NCBI RefSeq assembly: GCF_026020075.1
Contig: NZ_CP102772.1
Span: 1,116,001 to 1,180,000, forward strand
Origin: Bosea sp. NBC_00550
GTDB lineage: Bacteria > Pseudomonadota > Alphaproteobacteria > Rhizobiales > Beijerinckiaceae
Direction: 5' to 3'
DNA: 64,000 bases
In this document: piece after piece, positions 9,059 to 18,171 of the stretch
How positions within the stretch are numbered: the first letter of the stretch is position 1
Layout: each line of letters begins with the position of its first letter
Notes under the pieces: generated by a model
What the model saw: only the letters and a program-made list of their open reading frames with translations
Told to the model about the DNA's origin: nothing
Databases searched by the model: none
Translations under genes and position numbers: made by a program

Positions 9059-10465
9059 ATGACGATCGACGTCGCGGCCATCGGCGCGCTGGATCGCGCC
9101 AGCACCCTGCACCCCTTCACCCAGCTCAAGGACTTCGCCACCGGAAAGCTCGGCGAGCCCACCATCGTCGAGACCGGCAAGGGCATCCGCATCCAGGACG
9201 CGACCGGCCGCAGCTATATCGACGGCTTTGCCGGGCTCTACTGCGTCAATATCGGCTATGGCCGCACCGAAGTCGCCGAGGCGATCTCGCGGCAGGCCTA
9301 TCGGCTGGCCTATTACCACTCCTACGCCGCCCACACGACGGATGAGCTCGCCATCCTTTCCGACCGCCTCGTGAAGATGGCGCCGGGCAAGATGAGCAAG
9401 GTCTTCTACGGGATGTCCGGCTCGGACGCGAACGAGACGCAGGCCAAGCTCGTCTGGTACTACAACAATCTGCGCGGCCAGCCGAAGAAGAAGAAGATCA
9501 TCTCGCGGCTGCGCGGCTACCATGGCTGCAGCGTCGTTTCCGGCTCCATGACCGGGATGAGCTTCTACCACGACCATATGGACCTGCCGTTCTCCGGCAT
9601 CCTCCACACCGGCGCGCCGCATCACTATTGGGGCGCTCAGCCCGGCGAGACCGAAGCCGAGTTCTCGCAGCGCCTCGCCTCGGAGCTGGAGGAGCTGATC
9701 CTGCGCGAAGGGCCGGAAACGGTCGGTGCCTTCATCGGCGAGCCGGTGCTAGGCACGGGCGGCATTACCCCGCCGCCGGAGGGCTACTGGACTGCGATCC
9801 AGGCGGTGCTGCGCAAATACGACGTGCTGCTGATAGCCGACGAGGTCGTCACCGGCTTCGGGCGCATCGGCACGCCCTTCGGCTCGCATCTCTATGGCAT
9901 CGAGCCCGATCTCATCACCGTCGCCAAGGGGCTGACCTCGGCCTATTTCCCGCTCTCGGCAGCGATCGTCGGCGAGAAGGTCTACAAGGTGATGGAGGAG
10001 GGCGCGGACCGCGTCGGTGCCTTCTCTCACGGCTACACCTATTCCGGCCATCCGATCGGCGCTGCGGCGGCCAATGCCGTGCTCGATATCGTCGAGAAGG
10101 AGGATCTGGCGGGCAAGGCGCGCGATGTCGGCGGTTATTTCCAGGAGCGGCTGAAGGCGACCTTCGCGCAGCTCCCGATCGTCGGCGAGGTTCGCGGCGT
10201 CGGCATGCTGGGCGCGCTCGAATTCGTCGCCAATCGCGAGGCCAAGACGCGCTTCGATCCCGGCCTCAAGGTCGGCGCCCGCATCTCCAAGGCGGCGCGC
10301 GATCGCGGGCTGATCGCCCGCGCCATGCCACATGGCGAGATCCTCGGCTTCGCGCCGCCGCTGGTGACGAGCCGCGACGAGATCGACGAGATCGTCGCCA
10401 TCGCCGAGAAGGCCGTGCGGCAGGTGATGGAAGAGCTTGCCCGCGACAAGGTCGCGCTCGCCTGA
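9059..10465 (+). CDS. Class III PLP-dependent aminotransferase (omega-transaminase)
   Basis: 468 residues. The PLP lysine is K290 (VAKGLTSAYFP) and the ring-nitrogen Asp is D261 (ADEVVTGFGR). The N-terminal wording HPFTQLKDF is typical of pyruvate-type omega-transaminases acting on GABA, putrescine, beta-alanine or taurine-like amines. The start is ATG 9059 with AAGGAG 8 nt upstream, 17 nt after gabD; an in-frame upstream extension into gabD is rejected. With gabD it would convert GABA or a related amine to succinate. The exact amine donor cannot be told. Confidence 0.88.
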   Translation: MTIDVAAIGALDRASTLHPFTQLKDFATGKLGEPTIVETGKGIRIQDATGRSYIDGFAGLYCVNIGYGRTEVAEAISRQAYRLAYYHSYAAHTTDELAILSDRLVKMAPGKMSKVFYGMSGSDANETQAKLVWYYNNLRGQPKKKKIISRLRGYHGCSVVSGSMTGMSFYHDHMDLPFSGILHTGAPHHYWGAQPGETEAEFSQRLASELEELILREGPETVGAFIGEPVLGTGGITPPPEGYWTAIQAVLRKYDVLLIADEVVTGFGRIGTPFGSHLYGIEPDLITVAKGLTSAYFPLSAAIVGEKVYKVMEEGADRVGAFSHGYTYSGHPIGAAAANAVLDIVEKEDLAGKARDVGGYFQERLKATFAQLPIVGEVRGVGMLGALEFVANREAKTRFDPGLKVGARISKAARDRGLIARAMPHGEILGFAPPLVTSRDEIDEIVAIAEKAVRQVMEELARDKVALA

Positions 10466-10497
10466 GATGATGACGCGGTCCTCACAGGACGGACATG

Positions 10498-10527
10498 AAA
10501 AAGGGGCCCGCCGATCCGGCGGGCCCC
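10498..10527 (-). terminator. Intrinsic terminator of the PF06684-type gene
   Basis: Perfect 11-bp stem GGGGCCCGCCG (10503-10513) / CGGCGGGCCCC (10517-10527) with a 3-nt loop. On the minus strand it is followed by five T (10502-10498), so it terminates the leftward gene ending at 10560. It also sits 38 nt after the rightward aminotransferase and may slow that transcript. Confidence 0.85.
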
Positions 10528-10559
10528 GCAAGGCCGGAAGCGTTGCCCGGCCTGATGGC

Positions 10560-11150
10560 TCAGGCGTCCTCCAACTCCCGCTTCATCTCCTCCATGTCCT
10601 GGAAGCGGTCGGCGAGGCGGGGATGGGCGCGGCTGTTGTCGGCGGCGCCGATGGCGACCAGTACCTCGTCGGCGGCGGGGGCATCCGGAATCTGGAACTG
10701 GGCGGTGAGGAAGTGCGAGCGCTTGCCGGTCTCGCTCTTGTGGATCATCGGCAGCGAGAGCAGGGCGCCCGGCGCGTTGCGGGTGTTGGTGAAGCTCAGA
10801 TAGGCTGTGCCCTTGACGGCATCGCGGAACATGTTGCCGAAGCGCAGCGTGTGGATCAGCGCCGAGGCATGCTCGATCTCGCCATTGGTGCCGACGGCCG
10901 CTGCCTTGCCATAGGCCTCGACCTGCTCGGCCGGCATCACCGCGACGAGGCGCTTGGTCAGTTCTGCGCCAAGATGCGGGGCGATCCGGAATATCTCGGG
11001 GCGCAGGTTCTCGACGAAGCCCTGGCCGGCCCACGGATTGCGCAGCACGGCGGCGACGATGACGAAGCGCACCGGCTTGTCGGCAGCCTTGCCGCCCTCG
11101 ATGAAGGTTTCCTCGACGAAGGTCGAGATCTTGCGCAGGCCGTAATCCAT
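10560..11150 (-). CDS. Amino acid synthesis family protein (PF06684/DUF1185-like)
   Basis: 196-residue soluble protein (MDYGLRKISTFVEETFIEGG) that I recognise as the family annotated amino acid synthesis (DUF1185). Its biochemical function is not established. AGGTGGA precedes ATG 11150; a longer frame up to 11297 has no such site. It is divergent from the PucR-type regulator at 11296 and ends at a strong terminator. Its position beside the flavin monooxygenase gene set suggests an accessory role there, for example handling a ring-cleavage intermediate, but that is inference from context only. Confidence 0.78.
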   Translation of the reverse strand: MDYGLRKISTFVEETFIEGGKAADKPVRFVIVAAVLRNPWAGQGFVENLRPEIFRIAPHLGAELTKRLVAVMPAEQVEAYGKAAAVGTNGEIEHASALIHTLRFGNMFRDAVKGTAYLSFTNTRNAPGALLSLPMIHKSETGKRSHFLTAQFQIPDAPAADEVLVAIGAADNSRAHPRLADRFQDMEEMKRELEDA

Positions 11151-11295
11151 GGCGTGTCCACCTGTTGCGATCGTGAAAGGGTGGCGAAGCGTAGCGGCGG
11201 CATTCCAGTCGCGTCTTCCATCGGATCGCGGGAAGAAATGCGTGGATGGACCTGCGATGCGGCGTAAGATCGAGCGTGGTGAATAGGAGAAGCCC

Positions 11296-13107
11296 ATGGC
11301 GGATCAGGCATCGCAGATGCGCTCGCTGCGCGACGTCGCCAGCCAGATCAACTCGGGCGGCGATCTCGATACGGTGCTCCGCGATCTCATCCGCGCGGCC
11401 TGCGAACACGGCGGCTGGGCGCTTGGCTCGATCATGGCGATCGATGCCCCCCACGGCGAGGCTCATGTCGTCGTCCGGCACGATCCCACCCTGCTGCGTC
11501 GGCGTCTCGAGAACCGCTGGGAACTGGCCACCAGCCCGGCCCTGATTGCGCTCCAGCGCAACGAGCCCGTCTACATCCGGGATGCGCGTGCTTCGGACGA
11601 GTTCCCCGGCTATCGTCGCGAGGCCTTCGAGCGCGACTATCGCACCGTGCTGGTGCTGCCGATGAGCTGTTCCGACGAACAGGGCCGGCCGATGGTGCTG
11701 AACGTCGTCGCCCGCGACGTGACGGATGTCTCGGCAGACGATCTCGCCTTCATGAGCATGATCGTCCATCTCGGCGGCATCGCCGTCGAGCGCGAGCACC
11801 GCCTGCGCGCGCAGCGCCAGGCGGCGGAGCAACTGCAGAATGCCTTGCAGACGCAGACCATGCTGCTGCAGGAGGTGCTGTCCGGCGGATCGGCCTCGGC
11901 ACTGTCCGAGATGCTCGCGGAGCTCCTCCCGGATGCGATCCTCGTCGTCGATTTTGCCGGCAATGCGCTCGCGGCGAGCCGCTCGCCGGCGCCTCTGCAT
12001 TTCGACGACACGGCCTGGCAACGGGCGCTCGATGGTCCAATCGGCAGCCAGATCACCGCGGCGGCTCGTGACGCCGTGGCGGCGGGGCGGGCCGAGCCAC
12101 AGAGCCTGCGGCTTGACGATGCGGGCCGGCGGCTTCAGGTCATGGCCCGCATAGACGCGCTCAACGTCGACGGGCAACCGGTCGGCGCTCTCGTGATCTT
12201 TCCGGAGGCGGGCGAGGCGACGGGTGACCTCCAGCGATTGCTGCTCGACAGCGTGAAGTTCGCGCTCAGTGTCCAGATGATGCGCAGCGTCATCCGGTTT
12301 CGCTTCGAGACGCGCACGCTCACCGAACTGTTCTTCGAGATCGTCGAACGGCGCTGGCGCGATGCGGATGACATCATCCAGCGCGGCCGCCGGCTCGGGC
12401 TCGCGCTGGCCGCACCCGCCCGGATGATCGTGGTCGACTTCCCTGATGGTGCGTCCCTGCCGGCCGATATCGGCGTCGATTCCCACCACGCCGTGACGCG
12501 GCTCGCGCGGCAGATGAACCTGGCGGTCAGCGTGGTCGCGGTCGGCGGCGGCCTTGTCTGCCTCGTTCCGGAGGAGAAAAGCGGAGAGGCCGAGCGGGCG
12601 GGGCGGCTGGCGCGGCGCATGGTCGAGGCGCTCAGGCACAGCTTCAACCGGGAGCCGATCGTGGTGCTGGGCGGCATCTGCGACGGGCTCGACAGCTACC
12701 CGAAGGAATGGGAGCGCTGCTGGCGCATGATCCGCATCGCGCGCTCCTTCGGGCGCAGCGGAATCCTGTCGGCCTTCGATTTCGGGCCGATGCCGATGCT
12801 GATCGGTGCTGCCGAGTCGGTGGATGTGCGCAGCTTCGTCGACGGGGCGATCGGCGCGGTGATTGCGCATGATCGCAAGCACGAGACGCCTTACCTGGAG
12901 ACGCTGTCCGCCTATCTGCGCGAAGGCTGCCGCGCGCAGGCCTGCGCCGATGCGATGGGGCTGCACGTCACGACCCTGCGCTACCGGCTCTCCCGCATCC
13001 AGGACCTCTTCGGCATCGATCCCGAGACGGCCGACAAGCGCTTCGCCATCGAGCTCGCCATTCGGCTGCACGGCGTCATCGAAAGCAGCCAGGTGCCGGC
13101 GGCCTGA
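11296..13107 (+). CDS. GAF-PucR type transcriptional regulator
   Basis: 603 residues: N-terminal GAF-like sensor (about 15-165), a linker containing a short coiled region (EREHRLRAQRQAAEQLQ), a central PAS/GGDEF-like segment, and a C-terminal PucR helix-turn-helix (about 540-595, YLREGCRAQACADAMGLHVTT then LRYRLSRI). PucR-family proteins activate catabolic genes on binding a pathway metabolite. AGGAG lies upstream of ATG 11296. It is divergent from the PF06684-type gene and 127 nt ahead of the flavin reductase, so it is the probable activator of the catabolic operon. Confidence 0.85.
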   Translation: MADQASQMRSLRDVASQINSGGDLDTVLRDLIRAACEHGGWALGSIMAIDAPHGEAHVVVRHDPTLLRRRLENRWELATSPALIALQRNEPVYIRDARASDEFPGYRREAFERDYRTVLVLPMSCSDEQGRPMVLNVVARDVTDVSADDLAFMSMIVHLGGIAVEREHRLRAQRQAAEQLQNALQTQTMLLQEVLSGGSASALSEMLAELLPDAILVVDFAGNALAASRSPAPLHFDDTAWQRALDGPIGSQITAAARDAVAAGRAEPQSLRLDDAGRRLQVMARIDALNVDGQPVGALVIFPEAGEATGDLQRLLLDSVKFALSVQMMRSVIRFRFETRTLTELFFEIVERRWRDADDIIQRGRRLGLALAAPARMIVVDFPDGASLPADIGVDSHHAVTRLARQMNLAVSVVAVGGGLVCLVPEEKSGEAERAGRLARRMVEALRHSFNREPIVVLGGICDGLDSYPKEWERCWRMIRIARSFGRSGILSAFDFGPMPMLIGAAESVDVRSFVDGAIGAVIAHDRKHETPYLETLSAYLREGCRAQACADAMGLHVTTLRYRLSRIQDLFGIDPETADKRFAIELAIRLHGVIESSQVPAA

Positions 13108-13234
13108 GGTTTTCGCCGGCTCCATCGGTTCAGCGAAACATTTCCTCCATTCCTCCCATCGTTCATAGGAAGAAGCGGGCCTATCCGAAGCCTAACCTCT
13201 CGCCACGATCCCCGCATTGATCGAGGTGAGGCGG

Positions 13235-14215
13235 ATGCTCGCTCCCGCGGAAAAGACAGCCAACCTGATCGACCCGGTCGCTCTGCGCCGCGCGTTCGGA
13301 ACTTTCGTCACCGGCGTCACCGTCATTACGACGCGCGATGCCGACGGCACGCCGCGCGGCATGACCGCGAATTCCTTCACCTCGGTCTCGCTCGACCCGC
13401 CGCTGCTGCTCGTCTGCGTCGGCAAGGGTGCCCACAGCTACGGCGCCTTCAACAGCTCGGACTCCTTCGCCGTCAACCTGCTGCACGAGGCGCAGACGGA
13501 CGTCTCGAACTTGTTCGCCTCCAAGGCGGCGAACAAGTTCGACACCGTCAGCCATGACCGCGTCCATACCGGCGCGCCGATCCTGACCGATTGTCTGACC
13601 TGGTTCGATTGCACGATGCACAGCCGCGTCGATGCCGGCGATCATGTCGTGCTGATCGGCGAGGTGCAGGCTTTCGGCACCAGCCCCACGGCGCCGCTCG
13701 GCTTCTGCCGCGGCCGATACGCCAATGTGAAGGATCCGCTGCCACCGGGCTGGCTCGAATCGCAAGGCATGATCGTCGGCTACCTGATCGAGTCCGACGG
13801 GCATCTGCTGCTGCGTTCGGACGGGAAGGGCGGCTGGGGGCTGCCCAGCGCGAAGCGCCGCATCGCCGACAACGAATTGAAGCTCGACGGCGGCGACGCG
13901 CTGACGCTCGTACCCGACGATACCTTCCTCTACTCCGTCTTCGACGTCAGCGATGGCGATCCCGGCTATCTGATCTACCGCGCCCGGCTCGCGCAGGATT
14001 CCGCCTCGGTCGCGCTGTCGCCAGGGCTCAAGTTCTTCCCGATCGACCAGCTTCCCTACGACGCGATCCCGACCCGCGAGATCAGCTCGATGCTGCGCCG
14101 CTATGCCCGGGAGAGCGCCAGCAAGCGCTTCGGAATCTACATGGATTCCAACGATGGCGGCCGCCTCGCCATGGTCGGCGAGGCGCAGCCCTGGGCCACC
14201 CTTCCGCAATCCTGA
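13235..14215 (+). CDS. Flavin reductase with C-terminal NUDIX-like domain
   Basis: 326 residues. The N-terminal 165 or so form a flavin-reductase-like split-barrel domain (FVTGVTVITT, GMTANSFTSVSLDPP, FAVNLL), which reduces FMN/FAD with NAD(P)H for a partner monooxygenase. The remaining 150 residues resemble a NUDIX fold (IVGYLIESDGHLLLRSDG, GGWGLPSAKRR) but lack the canonical REx2EExGU box, so hydrolase activity is doubtful. I chose ATG 13235, preceded by GAGGTGAGG, over TTG 13217. The luciferase-like oxygenase two genes on is its obvious partner. Confidence 0.86.
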   Translation: MLAPAEKTANLIDPVALRRAFGTFVTGVTVITTRDADGTPRGMTANSFTSVSLDPPLLLVCVGKGAHSYGAFNSSDSFAVNLLHEAQTDVSNLFASKAANKFDTVSHDRVHTGAPILTDCLTWFDCTMHSRVDAGDHVVLIGEVQAFGTSPTAPLGFCRGRYANVKDPLPPGWLESQGMIVGYLIESDGHLLLRSDGKGGWGLPSAKRRIADNELKLDGGDALTLVPDDTFLYSVFDVSDGDPGYLIYRARLAQDSASVALSPGLKFFPIDQLPYDAIPTREISSMLRRYARESASKRFGIYMDSNDGGRLAMVGEAQPWATLPQS

Positions 14216-14230
14216 GCCGGCAGAGCGAGC

Positions 14231-15742
14231 ATGAAGACCACTGTCCAATCCCTCGAAGGTTCGCGCCAGGGCCTGTTCATCGACGGCGCCTTCGTCGCGC
14301 CGAAGAGCGGCGTCTACGTGCCGTCCTTCGATCCGACGACGGCCGAACCCTGGTACGAATTCGCCCAGGGCGATGCCGCCGATGTCGATGCCGCCGTTCG
14401 CTCGGCCCGTGCCGCCTTCGTCAACCCGGCCTGGCGCCGCATGACGCAGACGGAGCGCGGCAAGCTGGTGCGCCGCCTCGGCGAGCTCGTGCTCGAAAAC
14501 GCCGACGAGCTGGCGATGATCGAATGCCGCGACAACGGCAAGCTGCTCAAGGAGATGCGCGCCCAGATGCGGGCGATCCCGGACTCCTATCTCTACTTCG
14601 CCGGGATGGCCGACAAGCTCCAGGGCGACACGATCCCGGTCAACAAGCTCGACTCGCTGAACTTCAACCTGCGCGAGCCGCTCGGCGTGATCGGCATGAT
14701 CATCCCGTGGAACTCGCCGCTGATGATGCTGACGGGCACGCTCGCGCCCTGCCTCGCCATCGGCAACACCATCGTCGTGAAGCCCTCCGAACACGCGACG
14801 GCGTCGAGCCTCGCGCTGGCGGAACTCGCGATCGAGGCCGGCATTCCGCCTGGTGTCGTCAACGTCGTCACCGGAGATGGTGCCGTCACCGGCGAGGCGC
14901 TGACGCGCCATCCCGGCGTCGCGAAATACGTCTTCACCGGCTCGACCTTCACCGGCCGCAAGATCGCCGGCAACGCCGCGCAGAACCTCGTGCCCTGCCA
15001 GATGGAGCTGGGCGGCAAGTCCCCCCATGTCATCTTCTCCGATGTCGATATCGACCGCGCCGTCAACGGCGTCGTCTCCGGCGTCTTCGCGGCGGCCGGC
15101 CAGACCTGCGTCGCCGGCTCGCGCTGCTTCGTCGAGCAGCCGATCTACGATCGCTTCGTCGAGGCGCTGGTCGACCGCACGCGCCGCATCAAGGTCGGCC
15201 ATCCGCAGACCGAGGACACCGATATCGGCCCGGTCGCGCTGGCTTCCCAGCTCGCGAAGGTCGAGGACTATGTCGGCTCCGGCGTGCGCGAAGGCGCCAA
15301 GGTCGCGGTCGGCGGCCGCAAGCCGCAGGACGGCGAGCTGGCGCGCGGCTGGTATTTCGAGCCCACGGTGATGACCGAGGCCAGCAACGACATGCGCTTC
15401 ATGCGCGAGGAGATCTTCGGACCGGTCGTCGGCGTCGTGCCGTTCAAGACCGAGGAGGAGATGATCCAGCTCGCCAACGACACGGAATACGGTCTGGCTT
15501 CCGGCATCTGGACCAGGGACATCGACCGGGCCATGCGCTTCGCCCGCAACATCGATGCCGGCACCGTCTGGATCAACACCTACCGCTCCGCCGCCTACAT
15601 GTCCGCCAATGGCGGGATGAAGAACAGCGGCTATGGCCGTCGCGGCGGCTTCGAGGTCATGCGCGAGTTCTCGCGCCTGAAGAACGTTCTCATCGACTAT
15701 TCGGGCGCCATGCAGGACCCGTTCGTGATCCGCCTGCGCTGA
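14231..15742 (+). CDS. Aldehyde dehydrogenase of the ring-cleavage operon
   Basis: 503 residues with the complete ALDH active site: N161 (IIPWNSP), E259 (MELGGKSPH) and C293 (AAGQTCVAG). It begins 15 nt after the flavin reductase and ends 19 nt before the monooxygenase. In the characterised trigonelline pathway an ALDH (TgnC) oxidises the hydroxybutyrolactone/semialdehyde product of ring opening to a substituted succinate; this gene occupies the corresponding place. It is clearly different in sequence from gabD at 7564. Substrate assignment is by context. Confidence 0.88.
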   Translation: MKTTVQSLEGSRQGLFIDGAFVAPKSGVYVPSFDPTTAEPWYEFAQGDAADVDAAVRSARAAFVNPAWRRMTQTERGKLVRRLGELVLENADELAMIECRDNGKLLKEMRAQMRAIPDSYLYFAGMADKLQGDTIPVNKLDSLNFNLREPLGVIGMIIPWNSPLMMLTGTLAPCLAIGNTIVVKPSEHATASSLALAELAIEAGIPPGVVNVVTGDGAVTGEALTRHPGVAKYVFTGSTFTGRKIAGNAAQNLVPCQMELGGKSPHVIFSDVDIDRAVNGVVSGVFAAAGQTCVAGSRCFVEQPIYDRFVEALVDRTRRIKVGHPQTEDTDIGPVALASQLAKVEDYVGSGVREGAKVAVGGRKPQDGELARGWYFEPTVMTEASNDMRFMREEIFGPVVGVVPFKTEEEMIQLANDTEYGLASGIWTRDIDRAMRFARNIDAGTVWINTYRSAAYMSANGGMKNSGYGRRGGFEVMREFSRLKNVLIDYSGAMQDPFVIRLR

Positions 15743-15761
15743 GCTAGAACGGAGGAAAGCC

Positions 15762-16850
15762 ATGAAATTCGCCGTTTCCATCAGTATGGAGCGCTTCTCG
15801 CCGGGCGAGTCCGTGCAGGACGCCCTCAGAAACTTCCGCGCCCTGGCGAAGATCGCCGACGAGGGCGGTTTCGAGACTCTCTGGACCGCTGAGCACCACA
15901 CCATCGAGTGCACGATCTCGCCGAACCCCTTCCAGACGCTGACCTGGCTTGCCCAGCATACCGACCGCATCCGGTTGGGCACCGCGACGCTGGTCGCGCC
16001 TTACTGGTCGCCGATCCGGCTCGCCGGCGAGGCGGCGCTTTGCGACCATCTCACCGGCGGACGCCTCGAATTCGGCATCGCGCGCGGCGCCTATCAGTAC
16101 GAGTTCGACCGCATGGCCGGCGGCATCCCGCAGCAGCAGGGCGTCGCCTACATGCAGGAGCTGGTGCCGGCCGTGCAGAAGCTCTGGGCTGGCGACTACG
16201 CACATGACGGCCACTACTGGAAGTTCCCGCTCGCGACATCGGTGCCCAAGCCCCTGCAGCAGCCGCACCCGGCGATCTGGGTCGCGGCGCGCGATCCCGG
16301 CACCTTCGACTGGGCGGTCGGCATCGGCGCCAACATCCTCTCGACCCCGCTTTCGGCGCCGCCTGCCGAAGTCGGCGTGCTCGGCGAGAAATTCCGCAAG
16401 GCCGTCGCCGACCATCCCGAGCGCCCGCGTCCGCGCCTGATGATGCAGCGGCGCACCTGCGTCTACGACCGTAAGGAGGACTGGGAGCTCGCGGTGCGGC
16501 ACTCGGTCGATTACGGCGGCTATTTCGAGAACCTGATGCAGAACAGCGGCACGGTGACGAACGGCTTCCCCGAGGCCATTCCCTTCGAGACCATCGCCAA
16601 CCGCGACAACTACAATCCGCAGGCGGTGCGCGACAATCTGATGTTCGGCACGCCGGACGAGGTGATCAGGAAGCTGCAGGTCTACGAGGATGCCGGCGTC
16701 GACCAGTATACGCTCGGCCTCTCCTTCAACCTGCCCTTCGAGCTGCAGGTGAAGACGCTGCGCCTCTTCATCGACGAGGTGATGCCGCATTTCGCCGCCC
16801 GCGAGCGGGACAGCGCCAAGGCGCCGCGCCTGGCTGCTGTGGGGCACTGA
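15762..16850 (+). CDS. LLM-class flavin-dependent monooxygenase (luciferase-like)
   Basis: 362 residues, bacterial-luciferase TIM barrel (FAVSISMERFSPGE, WTAEHHTIE, GTATLVAPYWSPIRLAGE). This class uses reduced FMN supplied by a separate reductase to insert oxygen. GGAGGAAA stands just before ATG 15762. Alone the family covers many substrates, but together with a flavin reductase, ALDH and alpha/beta hydrolase it matches pyridine-ring-opening systems such as TgnA/TgnB. It could instead act on an alkane, a sulfonate or an amine. Confidence 0.88.
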   Translation: MKFAVSISMERFSPGESVQDALRNFRALAKIADEGGFETLWTAEHHTIECTISPNPFQTLTWLAQHTDRIRLGTATLVAPYWSPIRLAGEAALCDHLTGGRLEFGIARGAYQYEFDRMAGGIPQQQGVAYMQELVPAVQKLWAGDYAHDGHYWKFPLATSVPKPLQQPHPAIWVAARDPGTFDWAVGIGANILSTPLSAPPAEVGVLGEKFRKAVADHPERPRPRLMMQRRTCVYDRKEDWELAVRHSVDYGGYFENLMQNSGTVTNGFPEAIPFETIANRDNYNPQAVRDNLMFGTPDEVIRKLQVYEDAGVDQYTLGLSFNLPFELQVKTLRLFIDEVMPHFAARERDSAKAPRLAAVGH

Positions 16851-16853
16851 GCC

Positions 16854-17702
16854 ATGGCCGGAGGCTCGACCGCTCGGCGTCTCGAGGCTGCGGAAGGGGC
16901 GCAGAGCCTGACCGTCGGCGGCGTGACGCTCAACTATCGCGTGGTGGGGCAGGGCGAGCCGCTCATCTGCATCCATGGCGTCGGCTCTTATCTGGAGGCC
17001 TGGGAAGGCGTTGCCGAGCGCCTCTCCGACCGCTTCCGCATCCTGACTTTCGACCTGCGCGGCCATGGCCGGTCGAGCAAGGTGCGCGGGCGCTACGAGA
17101 TCGACGATTTCGTCGGTGACGTGCTGGCGCTGGCCGACCATGCCGGCTTCGACAGTTTCAATCTCGCCGGCTTCTCGCTCGGCGGGCTGATCGCGCAGCG
17201 CATCGCGCTGACGCATCAGCAGCGCATCCGCCGGCTCGTGCTGCTCGCGACGGTGGCCGGGCGGACGGAGGAGGAGCGCGAGCGGGTCGAGGCGCGGCTC
17301 GCGGCCCTGCAGGCCGGCGATCGCGGCTCGCATTACGACGCCTCGCTCTCGCGCTGGCTGACCGAAGGTTTCCAGGCAGAGAACCCTGAGCTCATCACGA
17401 AGCTGCACCAGCGCAACGCGGAGAACGACCCGGAGTGCTATGCTGCGGCCTATCGCGTGCTGGCGCAGACGGATTTCGGCGGGCTGCTCGACCAGATCCG
17501 CGTCCCGGTCCTGATCGCGACCGGCGAGGAGGATGCCGGCTCCAATCCGCGCATGGCGCTCTACATGCACGAGCGCATCACCGGCTCGAAGCTGCATATC
17601 CTGCCGGGCCTGCGTCACTCGATCCTAACCGAGGCGCTCGGACAGGTCGCCGGGCTGATGCGCGATTTCCTCGGCGACGGCAGGGAGGAACAGCAAGCAT
17701 GA
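16854..17702 (+). CDS. Alpha/beta hydrolase
   Basis: 282 residues. Oxyanion region HGVGSYLEAW, nucleophile S108 in GFSLGG, and the C-terminal histidine in PGLRHSIL are visible, so the fold is complete. It starts 3 nt after the monooxygenase stop. Alpha/beta hydrolases of similar size cleave N-acyl-aminomethylene-succinates in pyridoxine and trigonelline breakdown, releasing succinate semialdehyde, an amine and an acid. That reaction fits the operon but the specificity is inferred. Confidence 0.87.
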   Translation: MAGGSTARRLEAAEGAQSLTVGGVTLNYRVVGQGEPLICIHGVGSYLEAWEGVAERLSDRFRILTFDLRGHGRSSKVRGRYEIDDFVGDVLALADHAGFDSFNLAGFSLGGLIAQRIALTHQQRIRRLVLLATVAGRTEEERERVEARLAALQAGDRGSHYDASLSRWLTEGFQAENPELITKLHQRNAENDPECYAAAYRVLAQTDFGGLLDQIRVPVLIATGEEDAGSNPRMALYMHERITGSKLHILPGLRHSILTEALGQVAGLMRDFLGDGREEQQA

Positions 17703-18013
17703 TCGTAGAGGAACGCATCTACCGCATCCGCAACGGGCGCATGGGCCGCTATCTGCAGCTCGTGCGCGAGGAGGGGCTGGCGATCCAGCAGCCGATCCTC
17801 GGCCAGCTGGTCGGCTACTTCACGACCGAGATCGGGGCACTCAGCCATGTGACCCATCTCTGGGCCTATGCCGATTTCGAGGACAGAACACGCCGGCGCC
17901 AGCAGCTCGCGGATGATCCGCGCTGGCAGGCCTTCCTGCCGAAGCTTTCGGAGAACATCGAGCAGGCCGAGAACCGGATCCTGCTGCCCACGGATTTTTC
18001 GCCGCTGCGCTAG
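17699..18013 (+). CDS. NIPSNAP-family protein
   Basis: 104 residues (MIVEERIYRIRNGRMGRYLQ ... GALSHVTHLWAYADFEDR), a ferredoxin-like dimeric barrel of the NIPSNAP type. ATG overlaps the hydrolase stop by 4 nt, so it is translationally coupled to the operon. The family's chemistry is poorly defined; small dimeric-barrel proteins often accompany catabolic oxygenases. No catalytic residues can be named. Confidence 0.82.
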   Translation: MIVEERIYRIRNGRMGRYLQLVREEGLAIQQPILGQLVGYFTTEIGALSHVTHLWAYADFEDRTRRRQQLADDPRWQAFLPKLSENIEQAENRILLPTDFSPLR

Positions 18014-18171
18014 CGGCGGCCGCGCGCGTGTTCCTCCGGGGGGACGAGGGAGGGTTTCGATCCTCCATCGGATCGGAGGAAGACGCGTCATCTCGGCCGG
18101 CACTTAATCGGTGTCGGCAGGCAGGTCGAGCAAGCCCGGTTCAATCGGGCGCCGAGAAGAGGGGGCGGGAC

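Noticed and set aside
10135..13125. 996-codon minus-strand open frame
   Set aside because: Runs antisense through the aminotransferase end and the PucR-type gene, both with clear motifs; a G+C-rich third-position shadow, and it crosses a strong terminator.
13181..15982. 933-codon minus-strand open frame
   Set aside because: Mirror of the flavin reductase and ALDH genes; no membrane segments, motifs or start site.
18028..18171. N-terminal extension of proV
   Set aside because: Reads as leader DNA with a hairpin; ProV proteins start near the TERLQIQNLYKIF segment.
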